A stretch of DNA of 64,000 nucleotides from Epiperipatus broadwayi (GCA_028023455.1 JAQFVV010012441.1:4463911-4527910), one strand, 5' to 3'; numbered from the stretch's first letter, positions 26,380 to 39,809 are shown. Notes: generated by a model from the sequence alone, not told the origin. Made by a program: numbers and translations.

Positions 26380-27464
26380 ATTTAATAATGGTTAGTAAAT
26401 AGATATCTGATATTTTATCTAGATAATGAATTAAGAATAGAAAAGAAATCAAAATCTTACAAGATTAGAAGTAGCAAATCTAATCAATTATGCATTTTTT
26501 TTCTTTATTTTATTCTACAAAATAGTGTTATTTAGATCTTCATCCAGAAATGGATGATGTTGAAAACTATTTTAACTTTATATATACATATGGTAGGGTA
26601 AAAAGTAAAAAATCAACAAATATAAATAAATAGTATCAGATGGTATTCAGCAACATGCCTTTCATTAGACAGTAGAATATAATACTGTTGTATTATAACT
26701 TGCAACATTATACAATATTACAATAACAAACTTTTATGATAGTGATGATAAATAGAACAAAAATTGTATTTGAAATAATTTGATCACAAACTTTTTTCAA
26801 AAATATGGACAATTCCAAATGTATCATCTAACCCTTTAAATGGCTGGTGAGAGATAAAGTCTGCTAAAGATAGTTCTTTATTTTTTGGCAGACATTATGA
26901 TAGAAATCTGTCCAATGAAGGGCTATCCTGTAAATCTGATCCTAACCTTTCTGCATTTTCATTAACACATCTTTGTTATTGCTTTTGGAGTTTTATTAGC
27001 ATAAAGATATACTTTGGAAAGGTGATCACACACACTATTTAATCAAGCTGAAAACATAAACATGTATGAGATTAAAAACACTTTTAATGATTAAATTTCC
27101 ATGTTAAAATTTGTTTCTATAATGCTGCCTTTTATACATAAACTTCAAAATAAACAATTTAAAGCAAAATTGAAACACAACTCATTATAATAAAAAAATA
27201 TTACATACATGTACATAAAAATGATTAAACTTATTACACTCTTTTTTTATTTACAAAACAATCTAAAATATAGTTTAAATTATAACTCTAAAGTTTTTAA
27301 TAATCTAATAATGACCATTAACCATGTTTACATGTTTGTTTAAATTTTCTTGACTATACAAAGTTTCATACTTTTTTTTTTCTTATAATTTTAACGTAAT
27401 TTATTATCTGAATATTTTTTACACAATTCATTTTTTTAGTACAATATCCATATATATATATATA

Positions 27465-27545
27465 TGGCTTTGATCTTATATCCTTCCAGGGTACTTATGT
27501 ACTATTCCTGCAATGAAGAAAAGATAGGAGGCCTTTTCACGTACC
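27465..27545. repeat. Repeat family E, single arm
   Basis: Contains TGTACTATTCCTGCAATGAA and AGGAGGCCTTTTCAC, the same arm sequence found twice, inverted, at 28.89-29.09 kb. Confidence 0.5.
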
Positions 27546-27727
27546 TGCTAAAGTAGTAATCTTGTGAATGTCAAATAAACCTTGTGATTTGAGTGTCAAT
27601 TCTTTTGAAAAACATGTTTTTAAATATGCACAAAAACGTGACCCAAACAAAAGCTATTCTATTGCTGCCTTTTGGAGATTTTGGTTGCATATCTTATTTA
27701 ATTCTGCAGGTGTATAAAATATGTTTT

Positions 27728-27845
27728 TTGTCCCATTAAAAAGTTTGTTGCTAAAATTTGAAATTAGTTGTTGCTGTTACATAATTTTGCGTTTAAAAAG
27801 CTTGTTGTTGAAATTTGAAATTAGTTGTTGTTACTTAATTGTGGG
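27728..27845. repeat. Two-copy tandem duplication, about 55 bp
   Basis: TTAAAAAGTTTGTTGCTAAA followed by ATTTGAAATTAGTTGTTG at 27736 recurs at about 27793 as TTAAAAAGCTTGTTGTTGAA followed by the same 18 bases. No coding meaning. Confidence 0.75.
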
Positions 27846-28534
27846 TTTTTTAATATGAATTTTTAGTTAATTACCCATCTTTAATTTCAAGTTAGCTTTT
27901 TTGTAAGTGCGAACCCCAGTTTGTGGATCCACCAAAATATAAATGTTGGACTCTCTGCATAGGCCACCAAACATCCACTGTTGAGAAAGAATTCACCCTT
28001 GTTGATTTTTTCTCTGTGAAAAAAAAAAGCCTGTTGTTGATTGTCAAATAGAAATAACACTACTAGCAATAAGGCAAAATAGTAGCTATCCAAGCAGATT
28101 TTTAAAAAAAGACAATGTTTTTGCAATAATCAATCACACATTTTTCTAGATAACTTTCAGATTTGATTTTCTTTCAATTTGATATCATCGCAAGATTCCA
28201 CCTTGATTGCTTTTTCCTACACTTATTTTTTTATTTGATTTGCTTATGGAATTACTATGTTGACTTGGTTCTTACTTTTTTTTGGTGTTACTGTTGTTGT
28301 TGTTCTTTTTCTTTAATTAAGAAAAAAAAAACACATTGCCATTTGTTGATTTGAAAACTTACATTGTATGGCAAAATTCCATTTACATCATGTACCATGC
28401 AATCACATGCTCCATAAGCATTTTGGATGGGGAGTTGGGGAGGAAGATTTCCGATGGAAAAAAATCTCCATCTTGTTTCTGCAAGAAGACAATTCAAAAT
28501 TGGTTATTATTTAAACTATATAAAATGTTCTATT

Positions 28535-28890
28535 ATAAGCTGGGAAGTACCACCTGTGTGTAAGTAATGTTTGGTTTTTAAAAACTATTTCTACACATTT
28601 TTTTGAAATTGATTGAATTAAGAGTCAAAGCATCTCATCTGCATACGTGTATATTTCATAGAAGTATGTGTACATTTTGTATATATTTTTTTCCTTTTAA
28701 AAATATATATAACTTGGGTATTATGCTGGTAAGTATCATCTATGTGTATATAATGTTTTAGTAGTGTTTTTAAAAAAAACTATTTCTACACATTTTTTTG
28801 AAATAGATTGAACTATGTGTGAAAGTTTTGTATGCCTATGTGTAGATTTCATATAATATTTATTTTTTTCCATTTTTTAAAAATATAGAT
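28535..28890. repeat. Two-copy tandem duplication, about 180 bp
   Basis: The block with AAGCTGGGAAGTACCACCTG and ACTATTTCTACACATTTTTT (28537-28720) recurs as ATGCTGGTAAGTATCATCTA and the identical ACTATTTCTACACATTTTTT block (28721-28890). The copies have diverged moderately. Confidence 0.7.
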
Positions 28891-28892
28891 GT

Positions 28893-29090
28893 TGTGTACT
28901 ATTCCTGCAATGAAAGAAAAACTAGGAGGACTGTTCACATTTGTATCAATGCATTAATAACGTTATAAGGTTTGATAACTTTGTAAATGGTTGCCAAAAT
29001 AACAACATTAAAAAGTTAACAGTGTATTGATAACAATGTGAAAAGGCCTCCTATCTGTTCTTTGTTGCAGGAGTAGTACACAAATTCCCT
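28893..29090. mobile_element. Fold-back element, family E
   Basis: The left arm TGTACTATTCCTGCAATGAA followed by TAGGAGGACTGTTCACATT is inverted on the right as AATGTGAAAAGGCCTCCTA followed by CAGGAGTAGTACA. Arms are about 70 bp and the spacer about 60 bp. A single-arm relative lies at 27.47-27.55 kb. No ORF. Confidence 0.65.
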
Positions 29091-29148
29091 TCCTGTTAAT
29101 TGCCCTATCATGTTCTTTATCTCTTTCAATGTCAGTCTTTTTTTTCTG

Positions 29149-29188
29149 ACACACACACACGCGCGCGCACACACACATATATATATAT
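29149..29188. repeat. 40-bp alternating purine-pyrimidine tract (CA / CG / CA / TA)
   Basis: An unbroken alternation runs ACACACACAC, GCGCGCGC, ACACACACA, then TATATATAT. The CG-repeat core is striking in such AT-rich DNA. Alternating CG/CA tracts are known to favour Z-DNA. Confidence 0.9.
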
Positions 29189-29269
29189 TGCAAACATGTT
29201 ATCAACATATTTATTAATGTAAATGCAATAAATTGATGTACGTACACCACAGTTATACATGTGTATATA

Positions 29270-31820
29270 TATTAAATGATTTGAATGTATGATATGTGTT
29301 TGTCAGATAAATATTTGTGTTCTAGGTAAACAGTAGTTTTATTTTTTATATCATTATTATCCAAAAAATATCCATTAAATTATTTACTCATTAAATTTCA
29401 GACTTAGAAATGTAAAATTAAGATTTGATTCCTCCACATTTCAACTTTTTTATTTTGGGCAAAGAAAAAAAACCCAATTATTTTAACATAGAAATCCCAA
29501 TTCTTCCTCACAAGAAACAAGAATACTCTCCCCAAAATCAAAATAAAAAAGGGGGTGAAATGCTATATTATATTTATAAAAGAATGGATCCCTTATAACA
29601 CTCCAGATTGTGTCTACTTCAATTTTCAGACTCTCCAAATTGAATAATTAACATTTCTTTTTAGTATATCTAAATTTATTTTTCTGAACCAGTGTACAAT
29701 ACAGTTCACATTGCTAGCATAGTTATTTCTAAATCCTTATCTAATTTATCGATTAGTATTATTGAAAATCAGTTTCATAAACTTGTTAGTATTATCAAGT
29801 CTTGATCGGTAAATAAATACTCAGTCATCAAAGCAATATCTCTGGGCATAATAGCACAGACAGCAGTAACAAGATACAAATTAAGAATACTAAGACTTGG
29901 AAAATCATTTATTTTTCTTAGTACTACATGATTGGAAACAGTGGGTTAAGTTGGCCTAAGGCTAGCCATCTTTAGAAAGTATAAATATAAACATAATATA
30001 ATGAAAATTATATTATCCATCAAAGAGAATATATTAAAAAGTAATCTTTCACATTGGAAGCTTACTTTCTAACTCTTTTGAAGAGTGGACAAGATTTTTA
30101 CCATTAATGCAATATGATTTACTATAAGAACCATCTGATAAACATTGAAATATCTTTTATCATATTTTGTTATTATCACTTGCCTTTTGATCAGTAAAGG
30201 ATGCTTCTTATAGGTCAGTAACTAATTTGCATGTCTATAGTAGTGTGTTTTATTGTGGTTCTTTATTTTTATTTTTTAAAATCTCTAACCTCTTCATCCT
30301 GATTTCCAAACCCTTAATTATTTGTGCGTTTTATGGATAATAAGTTGTTTACTAAATTGCAGTTTTTAATATTTTAAATTTTTATAAATTTAAAGATTTA
30401 TAGATTGAAAGTATATGTTGTATTAAATTTAGCAGTAAATTATTTTCATTGCCAGACGTAAATGCATGTAAACATATATCTTTGGCAATACAATTTTTTA
30501 ACTAAATAAACATAACATTTCAAGATAAGAAATGCCTATATTTGCACAGACTAACCAGCCAAGGAGTCTTGGCGAATGCACAATTTACAATTTACATAGC
30601 TTGTGCTTGTATAAAAAGCAAATGTGAAAATTAGTTCCATTTTTAGCTTTGAATAATACCGAAAGTTGGTATATGTAGATTATTTTTTTTACTAATGAAA
30701 AATGCTTCATATAAAAAATAAAAAATTAGTAATGGATATTATTATTAACACTGTAAATGTTTTTCTCATACATATATTTGAAGAAGCGTATGGTATATAC
30801 ATATATTTATCTATTTTATCTACATTTTATTCAATTTTTTTATGATTTTGATGCCATATTTTTAAGTTACTTTTCAAATCTAAATCCGTGCTCAAATTTA
30901 TGAATCCAATTCATATTGTCACAGTATGTATAAACACAATTATAACTAATACTAAAAAAAATATAATTTATTTTATATGAGAGTGTCTAGGTTATGTTTT
31001 GGAACATTGGCATTAAATGTATGCGGATGCGTGTGTCTGTATTTTACGGTTTCCATTGAAAATGCCGACCGTTTTTATAAAGTACAAAGATTATTTCAAG
31101 TCGCTCTAAAGATCCAATATTCTTTATTTACAAAAAAAAAAAAACAATACAGAGCTATAATCACGTAATATATAGAAACAGTAAATTTTTCCGGAGGTAT
31201 TAGAAGTAGAATCCCAAACTGTTAACAGATTAAAAGACCATTGTATGATATATGTCGATGTGTTTGCGTTTCAAATAATGGTTTTGATAGTTAATTCAAA
31301 TGCAATTTTTAACAGATTGTACATTTTGATTACTCTCTAGCTTTTTTGTTTTTGTCATTAAAAAACCACAAATAAATAATTTATATGTAGTCCACAATTG
31401 CTTTTCATTAACTCTCTGCAGAAAATATGGGCAGATAACATAATTGATTCATCAGACTAAGCAAATGTCAAATAATAATTTATATTTTTTATTTACTTTG
31501 TAGCTGAAGTAAAATATTTAGATTTCTATTGTCTAACTCTAACCAGTATATAAATGAATAAGTAGTTTTTTTTATTTTTATGAATTGAATATTTGAAAAA
31601 AAGAAAATCCTAAATCTGCTTCCAATCTAAATATTTTCTAAAATTTCTCTGGTTAGATTTAAATAATAATTGAGAATATGATAGCGGAATGCTCTACCTA
31701 CTTATAATATTTATATGAAAAATAATACTATCTTCTTTACAATTTATTTACCGAATGTATGCTCTCATTGCTGCTGATATATAGACATTTGCCTTTTTCA
31801 GATAGGTAGCAATGCTAAGA
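29270..31820. other. AT-rich noncoding DNA, no gene seen
   Basis: Short open frames only; a 63-residue one at 30977-31168 has no recognisable motif. No RNA gene or element assigned. Confidence 0.45.
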
Positions 31821-31827
31821 CTGATAT

Positions 31828-32360
31828 TTTATGTATTATGTCATTATACCTGTACAAATAGTGGGATGATTGTGTTAGCAGGATTGTTGAGTGTTATAGT
31901 GGCAAAGAATGGGATAGAAAAATAGACACATTAATAAAAAATAGGTATAGGGGCTGGAGATATGGAGAAATAGTATGGAGAGTAAAAAAGTAATTTACTG
32001 TTTAAGACTAAAACAGAATCGTTAGTAACAAGGCAATATACACATAAATGGAGAAATATGGGTGATTTAGTCTGTAAGTTATGCTTACAAGCAGAAAGGG
32101 TACAAATAATGAAGTTACAGGAGAATAAATAGAAGCAAAGTGATTGGTTTTTATGCTGGGTTTTGAAAAAAATAAGGGTATCTAAATATAAAGGCCAGAG
32201 AGTGGACAAAGATGATATGAAAATGGAATGGATCAGGATAAAGAAAAATATGAAAAAAAATTAGGGTGGTGAATAGAAAAGTATTGTCTCTGGGTATAAT
32301 GGCTAGTAGGTTCCTGACTTCAATAAAGGGGTAGCCATGAAACATCACAACACAACATCT
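31828..32360 (+). mobile_element. 5'-truncated, internally deleted copy of the CR1-like LINE
   Basis: The plus strand matches the 3' end of the minus-strand LINE at 43.7-44.4 kb. WDDCVSRIVECYSGKEWDRK can be read here (stretch starting near 31864), against WDDCVRRIVECYNGKEWDRR there. GDLVCKLC is followed directly by LQAERVQIMKL, which removes the segment containing the knuckle's His and last Cys. The 3' UTR piece GTCTCTGGGTATAATGGC also matches. Multiple stops and deletions make it a dead, older copy of the same family. Confidence 0.85.
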
Positions 32361-33025
32361 AAGATATTTAAAACATGATATTGTCTTAGGTTTTTGAATT
32401 ATTATATACTGCATTTCTAATTATTAAATGATTTGTGCAAATAATTATACTTACCCTTCTTCTCTAGATCACACTTTTTTAAAATGCTTGATATGTAAAG
32501 TCATAGAAATTTTGATCTGTCATAAGTGATTAGTCCAATGAAACCCAGAATATGGACTAACCTTCTGTATTTTCTTAGAGTGTAAATAAACTTTATCTTT
32601 GAAAGTAAAGTAGTTGAAAGTTTTTATTTCCTTTGATTATTCATCAATAAAAAATGTTTTAGTGGTAAAGATATTGATTTTAAACTAATGTCTAAAGGAA
32701 GACCTGAATTGTTCATGTTATAGTATTTCCTGTGATACTGTGAATATTTTAAATGGACATTAAAAATAGTAGGATAATTATTGAAGAATTTAAACTGTAA
32801 TCCTGGAACTGATTTCTGAGAATTTAATAGACATCAAATAAAATGGACAAGGGGATGTGATAATGAATAATATTATACAAAGAGTGGCCATTGTTTTATA
32901 TTCCAAGCAGCAATATTTTTTTGTGATCACAGACTGCTTAAACATTTCAATTTTACTACAAAATATACTAATTTAAATAAATAATATTTATATATCTGTT
33001 CATTATATAAAATCACTATGCAGAA

Positions 33026-33345
33026 TGACTCAGTTGGTTAGAGTGTTAGCTTAAAATTTAATATTCAAGAACCTAAGGATCCAGGTTCAATTCCCATGTT
33101 AGTTCTACCACTAGTCAGGTCAGCAACACTTGAAGAAGACAGAATAACACCACTCAAAACGTTGTGCACATACTAACCTGTGTGCTATTACTTACAGTTG
33201 AATGTAATTGGGGAATTTAAATAAAGTTATTTTTTTTAAAGACACTCAATATTTAATATTAGATAATAGAAATAGTTTAATATATAAATAGCACTAAAAT
33301 ACCATCACGACAAATGTTCCGGAAAATACAATATATAAGATATAC
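33026..33345 (+). mobile_element. tRNA-headed SINE with a PLE-like tail (family S2), copy 1
   Basis: The head has box-A-like TGACTCAGTTGGTTAGAGTG and box-B-like GGTTCAATTCCC. The body contains AGTCAGGTCAGCAACACTTG, AAGAAGACAGAA and CAAAACGTTGTGCACATAC. The tail is ACAGTTGAATGTAATTGGGG, TTTAAATAAAGTT and AAGACACTCAATA. The entire series recurs in the same order at 53.95-54.27 kb, directly after the coding part of a PLE. No PLE coding sequence is present here, so this copy behaves like a free-standing SINE. Confidence 0.75.
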
Positions 33346-34537
33346 TTTAGAAAATATTTACAGTTTAAACTTTGCTTAATTTCATAAGTTTTAAGTCTGT
33401 TTTGCTTTAACCAGACTTTTAAAAATGTTTGAGTTTGTTAATAAAAGAGTAAAGTATTTTTTAAAATTTAAATTGGATAAATTTTATTTCCTTTTATTTT
33501 ATCAATAAGAACTCGAAAGCGCAAAGCCTGATATTTAATTTTGATATTTCTAACTTCACCAACGAGCGTTCGAAGCACGGCATAATTGCTATTACGCCAT
33601 ATTCCAAAATGATATTTAATTCTGGGGAAAATATGGTCACCAGAGATTAGCCATGTCATCATCATTTCTAACTGTGAGAAGTTCATCAAAGTTTATTTTC
33701 AATAATAAATTTGTTTTCAAATCAGTAAGTTCCATTTGTACATTTCGTGGCATTCACGTGAATTTTTGGTCGCTGGGAGAAAAGTGATTTATAAATGTGA
33801 GTTTGAAATCTTTCTCTTGAGCAAAATCATAAAAATAATATTCAAATGATTTTTGCAATAATTTTATTTTTTAAATATATTTTGTAAAATTGCCATTATC
33901 ATTAGAACACCCACTTCGCTCTTCTGAATGCAGAAATTGAATCAAATCATTATTTTCTGAGAGGTTAACAGTTCTAATTTTATCTTGGAATTAATTGATA
34001 TAATTTACTAAGCCAGAAAGTTATGTGTTTTCGCCTTGAAATTTAAGAATTAGAACATGGAGAATGGTAAATAAAATAACCAGTTACTATCACCTGTAAT
34101 GTGGGACTTTTCGCCAATAGCCCATTTTTGCTTCTAAAAGATATGACCAGCATTTAACAGCTTTTAAAAATTACAATGCTAATCATATTGGAGAATGGAT
34201 AAAATCTTTTGCAAATATAATATTAACAAAATTCTTTGAATTATCATCTATTCAATCTTTCTTCTCAAATTTTATTTATACATTTTAAAACTATTGCCAA
34301 AAGTTATTGCAAGTTCTATGCCTTCCCACATGATGATTCTTGCTATCTAATGATATATTATTTTACTAGAGTGATCTAAAACTTATCAAACAAAGCTGTA
34401 ATTCTGATTGTCTTGTTATTCAACAATGTAGATCTGTCAATATAAATACATCACAATTTATGCAAAGTGCATTAACAACTGTATGATGCAAGGCAATGCA
34501 CTGTGACTTCTCCTTATTCATTGTAGCAAACTCTCTA

Positions 34538-34590
34538 GACAGTAGGGCCACCTAGTGCAAGCCTTAATAATTAATGGATGCAAAAAAGTT
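34538..34590. repeat. Partial end of fold-back family A
   Basis: ACTCTCTAGACAGTAGGGCC and CACCTAGTGCAAGCC, then TAATGGATGCAAAAAAG, match the outer arm of family A (compare ACTCTCTCCATATAGTAGTG at 61.1 kb). It may be the left end of the copy at 35.23 kb, split by an insertion. Confidence 0.4.
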
Positions 34591-35234
34591 TTTTATTATT
34601 ATTAAGGCAAATACACATACAATTACAATATAAATCTTGTTGGTATACGTTTGTTTGGATTTGTTACACATATTATAACAATCATTAGTAAATAATTTTC
34701 CAAATTAGAAAATATACCCATTTGATACATTAGTTATTATTGTGACAAATTAATTTCATGATCAGAGCAAGAAGCTCATCATTCAAACTTAGTCTATAAT
34801 TATTGTGTACTAGTTTTATATCAGAACAACTGGCTCCTCATTTAGTGACTTAGCCAGTGATCATTGTGCAGTCCATATTTTGATTGACAGTGATCATTTG
34901 TCATTCTCCATCTAACTGAACCATTTAAAAATCTTGAATTAATTTTTAATTAGCATGCCTGAGGATTGGCTCTTCATCCAGTGGTCTAAGTTACCCCCAA
35001 GTATCCCTGAAGAGCTTTTCTGACATTAATAAGTGATCCCTAAACATAGACCTTCAAATAAATTTTTTACACACCTCCCATGGTTTTTTACTTCCTCGTT
35101 TAAAAATGAAATAATTCCTCATTAATCACATGGCATAAAGCAGGAACATTCCCATTCTAATTGCAGCAAAGACACCACTCTTTATAGCATCCCTGATTCT
35201 TAGAATTTTCATGTTAGCTGGCAGTACTCTGGTT

Positions 35235-35530
35235 ATGATATTTTGTCTAGCAAAAAGTTATGCATAAAATTCCTATCTAATGAAACTTATCCAATATCCC
35301 CAGACTAGTTTTTAGGTTATGGCTTTCATTAATGAAGAGCCTTGGATCTGTGAATATTGCACATAGATAACCACAAGCTAAAAACTTGACTAGAGATATT
35401 GGGTGAGTAGGCATGAAATAGGTATTTAATGCACAAATGCTCTTGCATACACTGATTACTAAGGAATGCACTGGCAGGCACTACCATATGAAGAGTTTTC
35501 TACTGTTATTGACAGTTTATATAAGTATAA
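35235..35530. mobile_element. Fold-back family A copy
   Basis: Contains GCATAAAATTCCTATCTAAT, ATCCAATATCCCCAGACTAG, and the inverted partners ACTAGAGATATTGGGTGAGT and AATAGGTATTTAATGCA. It ends with CACTACCATATGAAGAG. The 64-residue minus-strand open frame across it is not a gene. Confidence 0.6.
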
Positions 35531-36764
35531 AATAGTGATTGTGTGATGTTTTGGTCGTTTTATAGAAAATTAGTATTATAGATTTTTTAAAAATGGTTTT
35601 ATTTTGTCTAATATATCTGATCCTTTTGTTTTACCATGAAATCATGCAAGACCAATAATATTCTTAAAACCATTAAAATTATTGATTTAAAAATGTTAAT
35701 TCTGTTGTATCACAGATGTCATAAGATTTTTCCAGAGCTAAAAAAAGAATGTCCATGCAAATACAGGATCATTCACTTGATCAAACATACCTTGAATAAT
35801 TTCTTCAATGCAACACATAATTATTTATCTTGAGAGAACAATTTGAGGTACTTTTTGTTCTATATCTTATCTTTATCACCACGACTTCTTGCAACTACTT
35901 GAAAACAAGGCTTAATAATTTTTTCTTCACCAGAGAAAGCCTTTTTTGCTAAAGTGAAAACAATTTTATAGGATGATTTTGACATAGCTAAACTCTCATA
36001 ACTATAACAAACATATATGGCTTTTTTGATTTTTTTCTATCAGGATAATCTGTTTATAACTCAGATCTAAGCTATAGTTTTTGCTTCTATTTTAATCAAT
36101 GTTCATATTTTGTAGTGACTACTAATATTAGGTCTTCTATTATTGTATTACAAACATGATGGCCCCAATATAAATAAAACTTTGTTTTCTTACTGAACAT
36201 TGAATTCTTACTTATCATTTTCCAATTTTCTTTTAGTTATTGCTTTGTTTTTGCTGCTGTTATAGATAACTGAAATAAATTCCCATAATGAACAAATAAC
36301 AAAGTGCAATGTATCAACACAAGGATAACATTTATAAAATGAATGTAAAACATATTACAGACTCACTGTGGATTAAGTATGCCAAAATTGGATACATGTC
36401 AAACATATACTTATAGCATAAGTATGAAACTTAATTTTTAAAAAAATTAGTCTAATATTTATCATTAATTTTTCTATGAGTACTAATAAAACAAGTTTTT
36501 GACTAACATATTGCTTTACAAGAATTAGGTTTTCTTTTGACATTTAAAAGTTTTATTTAAGATAAGACTTTGGTTTACTAATAATTTTTATTAGTTGTTC
36601 ATTAGAATAGAGATTATCCACTTAAAGAATAATATTTCTGTTTTGTAATTTTCATTGCACTATTCTCATGAAGGGTATGAACATGTTTCTATCCACTTTT
36701 AACATATTATGGAGGGGTAATAATAAATATATGACCAAAGACATATAAAAAAAATGCATGAACC

Positions 36765-36895
36765 CCATGATGCACATTTTATTCTAAACCAGCAATTGTA
36801 AGTTGACCCAGTTCACAATCTCTTACACATATCTTTATTATTGGTCAGTATATATAGATAGCCAATGAATACAGTTTAATTGATAAGTGTCAAGC
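36765..36895. repeat. Diverged copy of family B
   Basis: Contains CTAAACCAGCAATTGTAAGT, TGACCCAGTTCACAATCTC and a TAGATAGCCAATGAATAC block, collinear with the left arm of the 13.6 kb element. Confidence 0.5.
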
Positions 36896-37108
36896 TTACT
36901 GTCCTCACAACATTGACACAAACCACTTAATGGAAGTATAGTAATATATTTTTTTAGGCATTCATTAGACTAGAGATTATCCACTTAATGAACAATGTTT
37001 CTGTAATGTCATTTTCACTACAACACTCTTGTTAAAGTAGGGACTAGTTTCTATCCACTTTTTGTTTATTTGAATCAAATATTGTTTAAACTACTTTTAT
37101 CAAATAGA

Positions 37109-37119
37109 CCCCCCCCCCC
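37109..37119 (+). repeat. C11 homopolymer
   Basis: Eleven consecutive C residues. Poly-C is rare in this AT-rich window, where A and T runs dominate. Confidence 0.95.
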
Positions 37120-39640
37120 ACATTTTAAACATGTATTGAGCTTCAATGACTATGCAGTATGACTGCAACATATCAGGGTTGCTCAGACTAGCAGGGTTGA
37201 TGGGCTGCACATTTAATTTCAATTAATGAAAATATGATGACATTTTTGAGAATCTCAGATTTTAAATTTGAATCTGAATTGATTGATTTTCTGTTATGAT
37301 AAATGATTTTGAGAAACTGATGTGATATATAGAATTTTTAATAGTTGTATATATATATATTAAAAAATCATTTTATTTTTTTTATTTTTCATTTTTTAAT
37401 GCATTTAACATCCTATGAAATTTAAAGCATTTATTAACAAAATATTTTCTATATCTATTATTATCACAAGAGATTTGATGTGTCACCTCTAGTTCTACAA
37501 TGCATCATGCTTTGGTGTATGCACCATAAATTGACAATATCTCAATTGGACTGAACTCTAAGATTTTTGAGAATTTCTTGGATATCTAAGAAAATCCAGC
37601 AGTAGATAAATGATACGATTAAACCCTATTTTGATTTTTTTGTATTGAGCTAATTTATTTACAAACTATATCATTGGAAATATTGGTGGTGAAGAAAAAG
37701 AGTGACCAGTGGGGAAGTAGGTGGATACTATTATCACAATAGTAAATATGAATTTGAAAAACCTGAAAAATAAGTGAATGATAGGTCATGTTTGATTACT
37801 TGGAGTCATATCAACTTGATAGCAACTAATAATAACAATAACATTACTCAGTGTTAGCAGAAGTAAAGATGTGTAGCACTTTTTTCAACAATGATTGAGG
37901 TTATTTATGTCATGGTGTCTTTTATTCTTTACAATAAGAGTATACCAAACATTCTAAATAGTGTTAGTTGATTGTATTGGCTATAAGAGAGCTACTCATA
38001 AAATCTGAGTTTTCCTACCCCACACAAATTACCAAGGTCCATCTATTTGAGTAACAACTAAAGGGCTTAACAAACTAATGCAATAAATCTTACACTATTT
38101 GTATCTAATGGTATTAATTAAAATTACCCCAAATCCAAAATTCTAGGATGCTAGTTCTAACTAATAATAATATTAAAGAAATGCATGAAAGGTCACAGGT
38201 TTTTTTAACCATAAAAACAAAGCAATCAATTTCGTAACATTTACTTTCATGTAATTAGCAACAATAAATATAAATTAAATCAGAAATATTAAATAGTCGG
38301 TTAAGACATGGTCTCATCACAACTGTTAAGCACCTAATCGCCACTTATTCCGTCAGTTGGTAGATTTTTTGATTTTTTTAAAAAAATATTTTATTATTTA
38401 GTTTAGATCAACAAAATATCCATTTATCGATCAGTACAACTTGTTATATGTTTTCACAAATAAAATCCACATTTCTATAAAATTCGTTAATAACAATCAT
38501 TATTTCTTTTTTATTTTGAAGAAATTCCCGTTATAATTTTCAAATCTCGTCAAGTCAAGATATTTTAAAAGTGAATGGACATTTTTCACATTTTCACAGT
38601 TTACCATTTGGTAAATTAAGAGTTAATTCGTGTAATACTAAACGATTATTACAAGTGAAACTGACGTATCGGTTAAAAAAGAAAAGAAAAATTAAAATAG
38701 AGTAAAAAATGGGAAAAAAATATTTCGCCTCATATCAAAGATAGATTCTATTTTTATCTTTGTATCAATGTCTTGCAAATAATATTTAAAACCTACTTGC
38801 ATAGTTTTAATGTTATGTCTAAGAAAATGAAAACATAGTAAATTACGTGTTGGTTTTCATTACTCGAAGAATAAATGTTAAAAATACGTATTCTATATTT
38901 ATGAGATTCGTTATGTCTCCGAATTGATTTACAAAAAACAAACCTAAACAATTAATTTTACATTTATATTAATTTTCTTTTAAGATTATAAAATAATTCG
39001 AGGATATATTAACATTTCAAGTATAAAAGAAAGGGATGAAAACCAGATTTACTGATCAATAATCTAAATATATGTATTCAGATTTTTAAAAAAAATCTAT
39101 AGCAGTAGTAAATAAAAATAACGTTTGACATTTTTAAAAATCTTTTATTTTTATATTATAAATAATTGTGTTTTCTTTTATTTTAAAAATATGAAATACT
39201 CATAAATTGGAATTTTTGTGCAGAATTTCTTCATTTATTAAATTCACAGTATACGTATTTATCGTCTTAAAAATCTTGTGACATGTGGTTAATAGCACAC
39301 TTGTAACCGATATTTCGAATTCGGACATTTGAAATTTTTTATTGATATTTCAAAATTACTTCGATTTTTTTTTTCAGATTATTATCTAACTATTGGTCAG
39401 GAAAAACTGGTATTTATGTATAGAAAAAACGGTAACCTTTTACCAACAAACGTTAAATCAATCCAGTTAGAATTGTTTATTTTTAAAGTGACTTTATCGG
39501 GAAATTCTAGGAGAATCTAGTTATTTAAAGGTAAATTTAATTACACACATGTTTTATTATATATGTTGCTTAAATTTAAAGTTTGATGTCAATATCAAAG
39601 AAAATATATTTTTCTTATTTATATATAAATAATTATAAAA
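37120..39640. other. Noncoding DNA; a weak exon-like segment near 39373-39530
   Basis: No element is recognised. The part from about 38.3 kb on has more CpG than average. At 39361-39373 a pyrimidine run ends in CAG, and at about 39530 AAAG is followed by GTAAAT, with an open frame of about 49 codons between them ending in TAG. Splice-like sites are common by chance in AT-rich DNA, and the translation (DYYLTIGQEKLVFMY at its start) is not one I recognise. I do not call a gene. Confidence 0.25.
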
Positions 39641-39654
39641 GACTTACACTCAGA

Positions 39655-39800
39655 CTTTCAAATTCCCTAAAATCATTCAATCCACCCATGACCACATACA
39701 AATAAAAAAGATAAATGATCTCCAATAAACATATTTTGTGCTGAATCAGCACTCATCAATTGGTCCAGATCACTATCTGCCACACACACATATATATATT
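39655..39800. repeat. Diverged copy of family B
   Basis: Contains AAAGATAAATGATCTCCAAT, GCTGAATCAGCACTCATCAA, and TTGGTCCAGATCACTATCTG followed by CACACACACATATATATAT. Confidence 0.55.
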
Positions 39801-39809
39801 TTTAAAAAT

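Noticed and set aside
33468-33689. 73-residue minus-strand open frame in CpG-containing DNA
   Set aside because: No recognisable motif and no splice or promoter context that I can support. Short open frames are expected by chance.
39329-39520. Possible exon with CAG acceptor and GTAAAT donor
   Set aside because: Such sites are frequent in AT-rich DNA, and the open frame ends before the donor. Kept only as a note, not as a gene.
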